Assembly: GCA_020698575.1 (NCBI GenBank)
Contig: CM036254.1
Span: 24,590,026 to 24,654,025 of the forward strand
From: Bostrychus sinensis
Lineage: Eukaryota > Chordata > Actinopteri > Gobiiformes > Eleotridae
DNA length: 64,000 nt
Reading direction: 5' to 3'
The notes under the pieces are model-generated. The model was given only the letters and a program-made list of their open reading frames with translations. It was not told the DNA's origin and did no database searches. A program made the translations under genes and the position numbers. This document shows, piece after piece, positions 50,258 through 62,719 of this stretch. Every line of letters begins with the position of its first letter. The stretch's first letter is position 1.

Positions 50258-50782
50258 TTAAAGATCCCCTGTTATGCTAAATCAACTTTTTTGAACTTTT
50301 AGCCGTCTTTTAATGTTGTTCTCTAATCAATAAACAACCCTGGACTTGTATTTTATTTTATCCACACTTCTTTGAGTAATCCTCTCTGGTGAGCCCGTCC
50401 CTTCTCAAGAGCTGAAAACGCTCGGTCTCACCACTCTCCATGTGAAAACAGGAAGTGCTCCTCCATCTTTCTATAGTCACTGGACTTATTTCAGTGCTTA
50501 AATTGAAATCATTATGAAGCAGTAAGCTCACTCACTGCAATAGTTATTAGCAACTGTTAGCAACTTTTAGCGTCATGTTGCTAAAAATTATGCTCTGTCC
50601 ATTCCCCATCATTGCCAGCAGGAGGCGACAGACACCAATACCCAGCGTTCTCTGCAGAGTCAAACAGCTGCCCAAAAGAAGACGTTTTCCATACTTATTA
50701 TATTAAATTACAAAACGTGAAATACTACGGTGTCCAAAACCATTTCAGAAAGCTTGAACAAAGCATAATATAGGACCTTTAA
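50258..50782 (+). mobile_element. TTAA-flanked MITE, copy 2
   Basis: TTAA at 50258-50261 and 50779-50782 encloses inverted ends agatcccctgttatgct and agcataatataggacct. The left 60 bases match the reverse complement of the right end of the element at 20025-20542, and the lengths (525 and 518 bases) agree. No coding frame is present. Confidence 0.75.
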
Positions 50783-51478
50783 GAGTATTTTGTATAGATT
50801 ATTGTGATATACTGTAAAACAAAAATATAAACACCTCAGTCAACATTGTTTTGTGTATAATTGCACTTGACACAACAATGGTAGTCTTTTCTTGAACAAA
50901 TTGCATATTCCAAATGCCACAGAACCCAGTGAAATGGGTCTTTGTGCACTATAAATCCTCAAAGGTTGGCGCAGCACGAGGTGTGGGGTGGAATTCCTGT
51001 TTGAAATATTGCCACCACCAGATCTCTTCAAAAACTACAAATTGCATGTTACTTAATTCATTTACATTTTCATAAAAACTTTAAATTAAATTGTAGTCTT
51101 AATTGAAAAATATGACACAATTTTACTTTATTGTTTTTTGCCTAAAAGTACAGTAACAGCCTAGTAATATGAATAAATATCTTCAGTTGGTCTTCTGACC
51201 TTCTTGCTACATACTGGTGTATGAAGGCTAAAATCATTAAAGACGTTTGTAATCCCGTTGTATAATGAAATTTTAATTCTAAATTCTTAATCCCTTTATT
51301 TATCCTGTAGTGTGTATACAAATGTCTATATTTTACATTGTGGTGTCAATAGTAGTAAACTGTGCACTCATACAGAGGATAAAATACAGAGACCACTGCT
51401 GTTTATAATAACAGAGGTAAGTGTAATAGGAGGATTACATTCAGCTCATTCAGGGTGTTTTGTGTATTTTTTTTACAG

Positions 51479-51557
51479 GGTTACTTGGTACGGAAGATAA
51501 CAGCCATTGACCAGGATCTTGGCTGTCCAAGGCCCATTGCCTACAAGATCATCTCAG
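51479..51557 (+). CDS. cdh23: cdh23 79-base exon, early EC3
   Basis: The exon enters in phase 0 after a tttttttacag acceptor and leaves in phase 1 at TCAG|gtctgt. The coding sequence reads GYLVRKITAIDQDLG, then CPRPIAYKIIS, with a split Gly codon shared with the next exon. DQD is the DxD calcium motif of EC3. The sequence lines up with the ITAIDQDKG...SG part of mammalian CDH23 as I remember it. One cysteine follows the DQDLG turn; cadherin repeats usually lack free cysteines. The reading frame stays open past the donor for about 230 bases, so a donor failure would give a readthrough tail, but nothing supports it as coding. Confidence 0.9.
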
Positions 51558-54286
51558 GTCTGTCTCATAATCAATCCTACATCCTCAGCACACAGAGAGC
51601 AGTATCGACCACTGCTTATCATAATCCCACAGCAATAATAGACAGGCCTCATCATCACCACGGTCAATACCAGCACACAGCCACAGAATGGGAGAATAGC
51701 TTTGCCCATAAGCTATTAATCACTTTTGGTGCAGTTATGCCAAAGTCAGCTTTTATCCAGTGCTATTATTCACATAGTGGCTTGCGCCGTCAACAGTAGA
51801 GAGAGAAGGTTTACATAGACCAACACAATAAGAAAAACGCATGATTTTGAATTATTACAAAGCCTATAAAATAAACCTTTTAAATGTGTGAGGCTGTAAA
51901 TGTTATTCTGGCATGTCAGAAATGGAAACAGCAAACCAGAAAACCAGGACCAAACCCAGATCCACTGTAGGCACGCAAAGTTACATTATGTCAAGTATAG
52001 CTGTCCGTTATTGTGATCAGTATAGTCATTTAAACATTTGTGTTTAGAAAAGAGGGAGCACTACATGTGTGGTTATTAAGACTGTGGAAACTGTACTTGT
52101 TTCAAAAAGCTAGTGTTCACAGTGGATGCTGTGTAAATCACACAAAGATACTGTATTTTAAAAACATAGGTACAAATATCAAGAACCTTATACAAGAGCT
52201 AACAATTTCAATTAGCCAGTTTTCTTACCTGATTTTAAGCTTTATCAATCAAATACTTTATCCTAAATTACATTTTCTGGTACATTAATCTTTTTACATG
52301 TAATTTAAGTTGGTAATATTTCATGTCACTACAATTTTCAGAAACATCAAATATCAACAGTCAGAAAGTTAAAAAAACAAACTCTCTAGATTTCACCTTT
52401 GCCTAATAACAACTTTAAGTTAAATTACTCACATTGATATAAGTGCCAAAGACAGTGCTTTAACTCATTAAAGTTTGGCTCACGTTTCTCTATATTTCGA
52501 TTAAGATAAACCACACAAACAGTGTGCGGTCCAAGTCCCTGTAATGCTGCTCTAATACCCCCCTGGGCTGTTTATTTGTACCACAATCATCGCTCACGTC
52601 CCGAGGGACACACAATCCCTGACAGATCCTGCAGCTCTGAACATTTATCAGTCAAACAAACCTCGTTAGGAGGATTACACAAGTGTGGATGCTTCTTTAA
52701 ACCCTGAATGCCCCTGTCAGGACCAGGATGGCCAGGATGGAAGGACACCAGGCCTTCAGAGCTGCCAGCTGGCTCGTAAGGGCTGGCGTGGCTTGATAAG
52801 CCTGGCGTGTATGGGAATTTTGGTGATGAAGATATCCATTGTTGTGCCATCTGCTGAGTCACTGGCTGACCCCTGAGCCAAATGAAGGAGTCTGACCTCA
52901 CACACTGTGCATTTTAAATGTGCAGCCATGCAGTCATGTATTACTGGTGAGAAAATAGCGTGCACACTTCAATTTGTGTGGAGGACACACGTCTTCACAG
53001 GCCTGTGCTTCCTTTCACTATTCAGTACTCAGTCTTACTTACCGTCTGCCACATGTTGTGGTACTGTGCGTGTGTGTTTGTTGCAAAGTTGAAGGGCTGA
53101 GTTAGGCTCTAGAGGAGAAGAGCATTAAAAAGACATTAATTAGGTGGTGCGATGTATTCCCAGTCACTGCAATATCAGGAGTTATAGCACTGCACTAAGC
53201 CCTCATGGAGATGAGCCTGTAGGCCTGATACAATCATTATAAGTTTGACAGATAATGGGAGTTGAAGGGTGAAGCAGTGCCAACAGATAAAGGTGGGAGG
53301 GGAAGATCATCACATGATGCTTCTGCTTTATGTTTGAGGCCTGCTTCTGTGAGTTTACATTTTATTAGGATTGTTTACATTTGTACTTTAGTGAAACCTT
53401 ATTTTTTCATTTTCTCACTGGGGTTTCTGTCCTGACTTCTGAACTGGTTGAGTTTAAACAACTGGGGATTTTGTTGAAAAGTTCAGCCATTCAGCAGACT
53501 TCCATTCCTTTAAGCCAAACAAAGTCTTCATGATGTCACCATAACTTATCATACAAGTATACTATGTATTTTTACACTTATATATTTTTATTCCATCCAT
53601 AGTTTGCAGAATCATTCCTTGCATTTGAATAGTGAGCCCTGGTTGCATGTCCGGGTCTACCCACTCCCACAGCAGGAGGTAGATTAGTGCGAGGATGTGC
53701 ATGTTTTAAGTGCGACTGCTCCTCTCCACACTGTCCTCTGAGAACTGGTCTCTCTCCTGCGGGACTCGTCTCATTAGTTCAGTAATTAAGATAAACGAGG
53801 TTTTAATTGCAACTGTGATTTATGCTAATGATTGTGGGATTCAAGATGAGGATTTCCTCTCCCTCGTCCAATCAGAGCGAGGATCTGGGATTGCTGTGTA
53901 CAAAGCGAGTACAAGTGTCGATAATTCTGTTGTGGTTGTTGTTTAAGTCACTACCAAAACATGAAAGTCATTTTGCTCTCAAAGTCTGTGGTGATGTATC
54001 CAATGCTCCTCTATAAAAAAACAACAACAAAATTTTAACCTATGCCTTAACTATTCAGTTGCCGGTCATTCCTCTGTCTGGTCGCAATAAATAAGCGTAA
54101 TATTCATAAATGTTAAGACATGTTTTACTAAATCCTATTAATTGTGATTAGATCCTGTAGCCACTGTTGGAACATTTCAACCACCTCACTATTGTATTTT
54201 GCTTTATTTAAAAAAATCAATTTCACTTTTCTGCTACTACTTTTTAATGCAAAATCTTCAATATAACTCACATTGAACAGAAACCT

Positions 54287-54535
54287 TTTTTTTTTTTTTG
54301 GGCTGCTTCCTTTTTTATTAGGGTTTGCCAGAGTGAACCAGTTGCAATGTGATTTGGCTTTCTTTTTTATGTTACTCTTTCTATTGCAACCATCCACATA
54401 CTGTGACTGTAGTAGGCAATGTTGGTGAAGTGTCATGCCCAGGACACAATGATAGTATGTGCTTTGAGCAAGGTTCAAACCACAGACTTACGGTTTGGTG
54501 GATGAGCACCCACTGCGCCACTGTACAGAAACTGA
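54287..54535 (+). repeat. Degraded fish interspersed repeat
   Basis: After a T-run, gggctgcttcc, the words tgcccaggacacaatgatag, gagcaaggttcaaaccacag and gcacccactgcgccactgta occur in the order of a widespread teleost repeat whose end resembles a table of ...ccactgcgccac. The family name is not certain. Confidence 0.5.
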
Positions 54536-55263
54536 AAATGATTGAAACAATTAATTGAATCACATTGTATCTCAATAAATGATCATAAAAGCAGCCTTGT
54601 TTTTGTTTTTTTACTTTAATTAAATTAGAGTTATTAAATAGGGTTGAGTATGGAAAATCGTCCATTAACAGATGCAGTAAAATAGATTCTGTGCTCAGGT
54701 GTGTTTATGTGGAGTAGTAACCAGGTGCTGCAGGAGTCAAATATCTGGTTGCTATGACGTCGGTCTGTGTTGAATATATCAAATGATCTTTACTGTAACA
54801 ACTCTGGGTTACGGTGTCAAAGGTAACTTAATGGTAGTGTAAGGACTATGTATAACTATATGTATAACTATAACTAACTGTAAGTATAAACTGTGTACAT
54901 GTGTTATGTTTGTGTGCTAAAAAGTGCTTAAGATATTGGAATATTTTAATTTTTTTTGTTATAGACGAGTGGCTGCTATTTTAACCCAAACACGTTTGAG
55001 ATGGTTATGTTATTTGTTGTAAGCCCTTGAAAACTGAAATAAAACTTTCTCAGTGACTAGGCTGCAAGTAATTAAGTCCTTAAAAATGCTAAATTTTTGT
55101 GTGGGACAAATGCGGTGTACAGACAGAAATGTATAAAACAAGAATATAGTGTATGAAAGATGGACAATTGACTGCAAATTTAGAAAATTTGCTATGTGCT
55201 TTTTGGGTTTGACTTTACATTGCACTTTTTCGCTATCTGTGTTCATTTGACATTGTTGAAAAA

Positions 55264-55266
<3 letters not shown>

Positions 55267-55310
<44 letters not shown>
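55267..55310. repeat. (TA)n microsatellite
   Basis: This is a 44-base uninterrupted TA run following aaaatg. Confidence 0.97.
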
Positions 55311-55312
<2 letters not shown>

Positions 55313-55534
55313 AACAGCATTCGCAAAAGAAAACAGTGTTGAGCCTTTTTGCTTTTTAGATAAATGTCAAAAGTGTAGCCTTAGTAACTGAGCCTTATAC
55401 TTATCTGCTCAATTAACGAACAATTTGTTTGTTTTTCTTTTTAACAATAAGATAAGGTTAAGAATGTAAATGGTTTGTAGTCTTTGTCTATTCAGCCTGT
55501 CATGGACAAAAGGATGTCTCTAAGCATTTCAATA

Positions 55535-55549
55535 TATAATAATATATAT

Positions 55550-55587
<38 letters not shown>

Positions 55588-55613
55588 ATATATATATATA
55601 TTATAATATATAA
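55535..55613. repeat. Self-complementary TA-rich tract
   Basis: The tract consists only of A and T, with ataatatatatt-type arms on both sides of a (TA)n core, so it can fold into a long hairpin or cruciform. Confidence 0.9.
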
Positions 55614-58600
55614 TATCTGACCATTGTTTATCTATGTTTTTGCTTGTATCTTTTGTTTCACACTAGCTCAACTAATCCCATCTTAAGCCTTTTCCTGCTC
55701 TACTCTTTTCCCCTTCAGGAGTTTTCTTTTTCAGTGCATTTTAGAAATTAAACCAGAAGAATAAATGACCATATTGGATTGTAATTTGAAACAACCAAAG
55801 CAGAATAATTGTTTAAATGGATAAAAGATGATAACTTAATACAACTTTATTATAGAAGTCTCATTTTTCTGCAGGAGTTTTGTAGTCTATGTTTGGGATG
55901 GAATGTAAATGTCTGCTCTTGTCCCAAAAGTTCAGAGGTCCTGCATCAGACCCCTGGCCCTGTCTGGGAGATGTCCCAAGATCACAGGTCGGACAAGTAC
56001 GGCCTCAGTATTTCCCGCCTGGACTGACTGATAAGAAAAGGCGATTATTTCTTTAGTCTGGCGTTTCCATACCTATTTCTCTCCCTGAGTCCTGCAGCAG
56101 CCCGCCGCTCTGGTTCCTCTGTGCTCAGATCAGCTGCTGTAATATGGACAAGGCTAATACCTGTTATTCTCCGGGGAGCTCTTATTGTGACGGCCGCATC
56201 GCTGGGATTTCTCTAGATTTTCAATTAGACGCTCTGAAGCTCTCCTCAAGCCGTCGCTGTGTAATCTCTCCTCCAAAGCAGATAGTCCACGGCACACTGA
56301 ACACAACACAATCCCAATTCTGCTGGAGTCTTGTAGAGCCTGTACACAACAGTTTAAGCCCAACTCAGTCATGATATACTGTAGTTTTATCAGGACAGTA
56401 TCTCTGTTAATCTTAGTCCAAGACATTTATTTCAGTTGTCTACTCTACTCTACCAGTTGTCAACTAATTTAAAACAATGTCTCTTCTTTTTTAAGGAAAC
56501 CAACATTCAAATTATCCCTGCTGACGAACTGTGTAGTCTTTGTTTGGTACTGTCCCACTCTGTTTCTGAACAAGCATATTTCCAGATGTCAGAGTGAATT
56601 TCTTTTGCCTCTGTCCCACAGACAGCTGTTGTTTTGTACAGAACATGCAGAAACAGCAGTTTTGGTTTTGTCCCACAAAGTGTGAACAAATCAGGTCAAA
56701 GAACTGTAAATGCTAATGTCGCCTACATAGTGTGAAGGTATAATATGTACAGCCTTTTTTTAAGTTTTAACCAAACCTTAGTACTCTTAATCCCCAAACT
56801 TAACTACTAAAGGAGAAGAAATTAACTTGACTAAATAATAAATAAACTCCAGTTTGTAGTGTCATATAAATACCTTGTGTTGAAGTGATGCAGTTGTTTT
56901 TTAGGCAGGGCTATAACCTGTAAAGCACCTTTGATTTTAAGAACAAAAGTTAGGTCCCTTTATTTGCCTGAAATTGTCTTGAATTTTTGTCCTTGAAGCT
57001 TTTTTGAAGAAAACTTTTGATAAAACTAGTTCATTCATTGAGTATTCATGAAATGCAGCTTGTCTGCCAATGGCAAGACACCCACAGGGCCATTATCAGT
57101 GCATCACAAACACAGAAATACATAGAGTGCAGTGGTAGCTGTCACACAAAGAGGTGTGTGTTAATGCACAGATGTGTGAGAGAGACAATAACTAAAGCCT
57201 CATCATTAACATGATGCCTGTAGGCGTAAGCCTTAAAAGTGACACTAATTTGTGTACATTTAGTAAAGTACACAAATCTTAGCCCCGAGACTGGAGCCTT
57301 GGCTGTGTGCCATATCACATTACTAAATGTTCCAGCGCCCCCATGGTGTTGTCACAAACCAGAGAAACAGTTGTCACGGCTTAGTCATGCCCATTACACT
57401 TAGACAACTCCTGTCCGTGTCCTCAAACGCTCAGCGCTCGTAGAAAGTCATTGTCATCCACTTGTCGCACACTCGATTGGGCTCATCAGATAAATGCCCT
57501 GTGTTTGGGCCATCCTGCATAATAACTACACATTTTTGTTTTTCACTCAATACACTCACACTCACTTTGTCTCACTGTGATCCTGTAGTCTTTGTGAAGA
57601 GCATTTAAATAGATTTCCCTAAATGAGCACTTATTTCATTCTTCATGAATTCTGAATTATGATGTTTTTGCCTGCACTATCAAATCTGTGTATTTTTAAT
57701 ATTAGTATAGTAGACTATTACCTCTTTTGATACTTGAGCCTCTGGACTCCCGTTATAAGTTATAGCTGTGTTTGTAGATGCACTTGTGTCCATTCACTAG
57801 AAAAACATAGCATGGTTTCTCATTTTCCAGTCCAGTACAGTTGGTAATATGAGAGTGTGGATAATGCCCCGGAGTCCCACATCACAGAATTAACCTCTGC
57901 CAGTTAGCAACACACTGCACTGACAGTCTATGCAAAGGGCAATTATGAATTCCTTCACATTAGCAAGACCACAAACAACAAACATGGCTTTTTGGTGAAT
58001 AACTGGTGCATGTTTTTTTTATCATTTTTTGTGTGAGGAATCAGCTCTGATCCCTGGGGATCTAATCACAGCATCAGGGCTGCCCACTCGAGAGTCTTTA
58101 TCAGCCATTAGAATATGATTATACTCCCCTCTCTGCGGGACCTCAGACTAACTGTGTAATTTCAGGCACAGGATGGCAGCTGATAGAGAGGGCTGTCCTG
58201 GGACCATAGAGCAGCAAGTCACAGCATCTTTAGTGGTTTCATATTGAGAGGAGCGCAGTTTGCCACCATGTAGTTTTAAAGGTGTGAGTGGGACAAACAT
58301 ACCCGCCGCTGCTGGACCAGGTGAGTGCCCAGTCGTGTGTCTCGGTGGCGGCTGTTGAGGAGATTGGCACTCTGGTCAGGCCACTGAAGCTGACAAACCA
58401 ATTATGAGGCAAGATGCCCAAAGTGAGCAGGTCTGAGCCCCGAGGCACACTCTGCCCACTGCCATCACTCATCAATATCAGCAACATAATGAGTGTTTTG
58501 GACAATTCAGTCTATTAGTGCAGCACCGTGTCACTGCAGGGGCATTTTAGTCTTGCAAAACTAAAATGACATGGAAATTAATATTTATGTTTGCAAACAC

Positions 58601-59102
58601 TACCCTGCAATGCTCCATAATATATCTTTTAACATTCTTGGTTTTCAAGATTATTTTTTTCTCATGAGTGGTTTAGAGCACTAACGAGTCTGCCACTGTG
58701 CATCCCCAGTTATATATTTTCACCAGTTAACTCAGTGTTTTCTGAGTAGAACCAATGGAGCTCAACAGTAACCACCTGTCCCTCGGTTTAGGAAGTAAGT
58801 TTCCTATTCATTTTCCCCATTGACTTTTTGAAGAGTTTAATGGCAGTCTGATCAGCTATGGGGTAACTCATATCCATAAAACATAATTTCAAGTAATTAT
58901 CTGAAACTTCATAAAAGGCAAAAACGTATTTTGTCCTATTTTCAAGTTTTAGAACTTTTTTTTTTCAATATGAATTTCTTTATGGTCACGTGTTACCCCA
59001 TTGCTGATTAGCTTCTGTTTCTTTTTTAAAACGTCAGTGGGAAAATGAATGAGAAAATTTATTCCAGGACCAGACATGGGCGTCAAGGCCTTTGAAAATA
59101 TC

Positions 59103-59120
59103 AAAAAAAAAAAAAAAAAA
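59103..59120. repeat. Poly-A run, 18 bases
   Basis: This is an uninterrupted A run without an assignable element next to it. Confidence 0.95.
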
Positions 59121-59669
59121 CAGAAGAAAGACAAAACTCTGTACAGGCCTGATTCAAAATATTTTTTGAGGTTGAAAAGAAAAGATTGGATTGCCAATAC
59201 AGAAACAAATGACTCAAACAGTCCTCAAGCAACACTATATTAGATACATAAGGATTTATTACACAAGTGTTTCATTCACAAGTGTTATTCATTTATTCAT
59301 TTTTCTTGTTCTTATTTGATAGGGTTTTTACTGCAATGCTACACTACTCAATTTTTGAGCATCTGCACTAAAAGACTGGGAGCAATTACATAGTTACAAT
59401 CTCACAGGGCACTTTTAAGTTTTAAGATCTTGTATAAAGAAACACTTGGAATATCATGGAAAAGTGTTTTTTTTTTACAAAAACAAATGCATATACTGTA
59501 TTATATAGATTCAGTACACAGAAAATGGAATATTACAAACCTTTATTAATTATAAATATGATGATCTTGGCTACAGATAATGAAAACCAAAATTCTGTAT
59601 CTTGAAAAATTTTAAAATATAGAATCATCATAAATCCAGCAAGGGTTAGCAATTCAGTTTTCTGTTTTT

Positions 59670-59735
59670 GCTAGTCCCAAGCATTAATAAATGGAGAGTA
59701 TTGCATCAGGAAGGGCATCTGGCATAACACATAAT
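59670..59735 (+). repeat. Common fish repeat, copy 9 of 9 (fragment)
   Basis: It contains tagtcccaagcattaataaa, tggagagtattgcatcagga and agggcatctggcataacac, the first half of the family only. Confidence 0.65.
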
Positions 59736-61142
59736 TGTTATAATTGTCACCATAAAAATTAATAAAGGCTTATTAAGGATTATTTAAGTTTAATTTAACT
59801 TTTCCACCATATTCTAATTCAACATGTGTGGAAACTTGTGCTGACAAATGAAAAAATGCTGTTAAAGATGGCATACACTGAAGTATTTAATCAGTCTGTA
59901 CTATTGAAAAAAGGGTTATTTTTCTTTTTATAACAGAAAGAAATACTGTGAAAAACGATATTCATCCTCCCACTTACTGACTTACGTTTCATAATTTTCT
60001 GGAATATTTTAGACAGATATGCACAGTGGTAGAGTTCGTCCTTCTCCACCTATTGGCCTCCGTCCAGGCTAATTACCCCAGGCTGGAGCCTCTCTCTGGG
60101 CCACCTACTCCCCCCGATGCCCCCTCTGTGATCTTTGGACCGCAGTTTCCCTCCTCTTCATTCCAGCCACAGTCCGGTCCATAATAGAGCAGTGAGAGGG
60201 GAGTGGGCTACATGGGCTGCAGGTTAATCTGTTGACCCTGCGGTTGTTCACTGTAGACTTCTCGTCTGAACACATTTCTCCAGAGTCTGGACCCGAGCTA
60301 TTATTATAAACTATCTGAAGGAGAGTGATTCTTATTCCCTCAAAGAGCAGTAGACTCCACCTTTAACAAGAAATGTACAAACACAGGTGAAACTGGGGGA
60401 TATTATGAGCATCAAATTCTAACAACAGTTTTGAACTTAATAGAAATTCATCCCCAAAAAGTATCTTGTCACCTGAAACCATACAATACCCATCTATGTA
60501 TTTATTCTGAAGTCGTCTGAGGCCTTGGTTTGTGTGGGAGCGGACCTCAGTGTATTTTAAGTGAATTATTTCTGGTGAACTTGACTCTGATGCCCTCTCA
60601 TTCAGTCCTGTCAGCTCCATTGTTTGCCCAGAGCTGAGTAAATGGCTGTGATAACATTCACATGTATGAACTGTTTCTATCTGGAGATTGTGCTGGGGAA
60701 AGAACGGGTCTCAGAAAACATGTGTGGCAGTCACAAAGAATCACAATGAAGAGCTGCAGGTATTCAGGTTTCTGAATGAGAAGAGGTTTATCTGATTATC
60801 CTGAGTGAATGGGACGGCAGCTTTCCCTGGACGCTACATTGCAAAGGCAGTAGTGCTGCAGTGCTGTTTACATTAAATAAAATCAAGTTATAACAAATAC
60901 TTTATAAGGAAGGAGACTATCCAAGTCCAAGAGACCAAAGCTGTACTAATTCTTTTGTCCCCACCCACAAAAACAACATATCAACCATTCCTCCTTGTTA
61001 ACATTCATTAGTGTTTCTCTTATGCCGTTTCCTTTTTCTCCAGTTCTGTTGATTTTTGGGTTTTTTCTCTGTCTCTGAGAGCAGAACCCCCTTTATTATG
61101 TAGATCAATAATAAAGCCAGTCAGTGTCTTAAGGTCTTGTTT

Positions 61143-61171
61143 TTTTGTTTGTTTGTTTGTTTGTTTGTTTG
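61143..61171. repeat. (GTTT)n microsatellite
   Basis: Six consecutive gttt units follow a short T-run. Confidence 0.95.
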
Positions 61172-61760
61172 CTAATAGTTGATTAAACAATTATTCTCAA
61201 TTAAACAAAAAAGAAAAAAAAACACATATTCAACCATAACTATATGGTAAGAGAGGTTATAAAATTCAAACCCTGCAAGTCCACTCTTCTCTTCCAGGTT
61301 CAATTAGCAGCCATTTGCACCAAATGAGAAAAAAGAAGACTTACAGAGATGCACAGCATTACCAAAGGGAGGAAAATTCAAACACAAAGACTGGGATTAA
61401 AAATGATGAGAGGGGGTCTTAAGTGGCTTTCAGTCTAATATTTTAACCTGTGTAATCAAAGTGAATACAGAACACAAGGCACTGTGAACCTATTAATGGG
61501 AACAATGCAATGTTATAATTTGAAAAGCTCTACTTTGAATGAGCTCATTGACTATAGCAAAGTTAATGGGATTTACCAGTGCATGTAAGGTGAAGAAGTG
61601 AGCAGTGAGCTAACTCAGGTGTCATTAAAGAAGCATTTATGAAAAAGACACTATTATTCACAGATATAAATTTTATATACCAGTCTCTCAACTGAATTTT
61701 ATAAACTGTATGGCATGTCCACACATCACATTCATGTGGAGATATATAGCATTCATAACC

Positions 61761-61784
61761 TTTTTTTTTTTTTTTTTTTTTTTT
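61761..61784. repeat. Poly-T run, 24 bases
   Basis: This is an uninterrupted T run with no recognised retroelement next to it. Confidence 0.95.
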
Positions 61785-61939
61785 GTGGCCTTTTGCCTTT
61801 ATTTGCTAGAGGTAGTTAGTTGGAAAATATTAAATATTTATAAATATATACATATAGTTAATATCATAACATCACATTTTGTTAATGTATAATTTGAACA
61901 TGTACAGTATGGAGTCAACTTGTCCTGATGCGCTGATCA

Positions 61940-62160
61940 TCCAGAGACATTCATCAATAACTGAATGGTGACTCTAAATTGCCCATAGCGAATGAATTTG
62001 ACTTTGGATTGGTTTGGTCCTTGACTGTTAGCCATGCAATTAATTGGCCATTACCCAGGATGTACCCCACTTTACAATCTAAGTGGCTGGGACATGTTCC
62101 TGTCACTGCAACCCTTAAATAACAAGAAGCAGAAACCAAATAAATCAAATGAACATAAAT
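61940..62160 (+). repeat. Degraded fish repeat
   Basis: It carries gaatggtgactctaaattgc, ccatagcgaatgaatttgac, ccattacccaggatgtaccc, gtggctgggacatgttcctg and a final agcagaaacc...aaatgaac. The order agrees with the copies at 18172 and 23190. Confidence 0.55.
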
Positions 62161-62606
62161 TTCTCAATACTAAATTGTGAAGACTTTGATAAACAAATTG
62201 TTGTACACTGCAGTTATGTTTGCCTTCAAAGCATTTTACTACTGTGATAGGACTTAAATTGAGTGAACTGGTGCATAGTCAGCAAAAAGACTGAGGCGAA
62301 AGTGGGAGCTGACAAAAAAACTGCAACTATAGATGGGGGCTAGTCAGTGGCAGATAAAACAAAGGGCTGCAGTGTAAATGCAGAGAGGTTGGAGTTGGTA
62401 GGTCAGCTCAAGGCAGGTATGTAGTGTGAAACTCTAGACAACATCAATATTACATGAAATCCAGAAATTCGCACAGCTCATCCCTGAGTCTGGCTTTCCA
62501 CAGCTCCACTCTGCATCCCAGGGCTTATGTTGAATTATCCACAATGACAATTTCATGTGTCCCTCTGACATTCTCATCTGTGTTTTTTCTCCATTCATCC
62601 ATGCAG

Positions 62607-62719
62607 GAAACACCAACCATGTTTTTGCCCTGGACTTCCTCAGTGGGGCCCTGACAGTGAACGGACAGCTGGACAGAGAAAACCCACTCTACTCGGCGGG
62701 ATTCACTCTCACTGTGGAG
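62607..62719 (+). CDS. cdh23: cdh23 exon, middle EC3
   Basis: The 113-base exon starts in phase 1 after cattcatccatgcag and ends in phase 0 at GAG|gtgagt. With the base carried over it reads GNTNHVFALDFLSGALTVNG, then QLDRENPLYSAGFTLTVE. LDREN is the DRE calcium motif of EC3, and FALD..SG.LT.NG..DRENPLYS..F.LTV is a close match to mammalian CDH23 EC3 as remembered. It is the last certain exon. The remainder of EC3 (XDX and linker motifs) must follow at or beyond the right edge. Confidence 0.94.

Larger units (their letters stand above)
45386..51478 (+). other. 6.1-kb cdh23 intron between EC2 and EC3
   Basis: The intron starts gtcagt followed closely by a poly-T tract and ends tttttacag. It holds two copies of a common fish repeat (45858-46005, 50085-50192), a hAT-like MITE (48829-49192) and a TTAA-type MITE (50258-50782). 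The segments 46300-46700, 47100-47360 and 48570-48800 are G+C-richer and repeat-free; I cannot assign them a function. 47700-48560 shows nothing assignable. Confidence 0.8.
51558..62606 (+). other. 11-kb cdh23 intron inside EC3
   Basis: The intron begins gtctgt and ends ttcatccatgcag. It contains a degraded fish repeat (54287-54535), two (TA)-rich tracts (55267-55310, 55535-55613), a short repeat fragment (59670-59735), homopolymers at 59103 and 61761, a (GTTT)n run and an old repeat tail (61940-62160). The stretches 52500-52900, 53640-53940, 55890-56360, 57300-57520, 58030-58510 and 60020-60330 are G+C-richer and look unique. They are candidates for conserved non-coding DNA, but this is only inference. 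Confidence 0.8.

Noticed and set aside
54128..54478. 116-codon - strand frame rich in Lys
   Set aside because: It runs across a T-rich repeat edge and has low complexity, with no recognised domain.
58239..58505. 88-codon - strand frame with a hydrophobic start
   Set aside because: I considered a nested antisense gene, but no family, splice partner or poly(A) signal was found. A gtgagt on the + strand nearby also has no exon attached.
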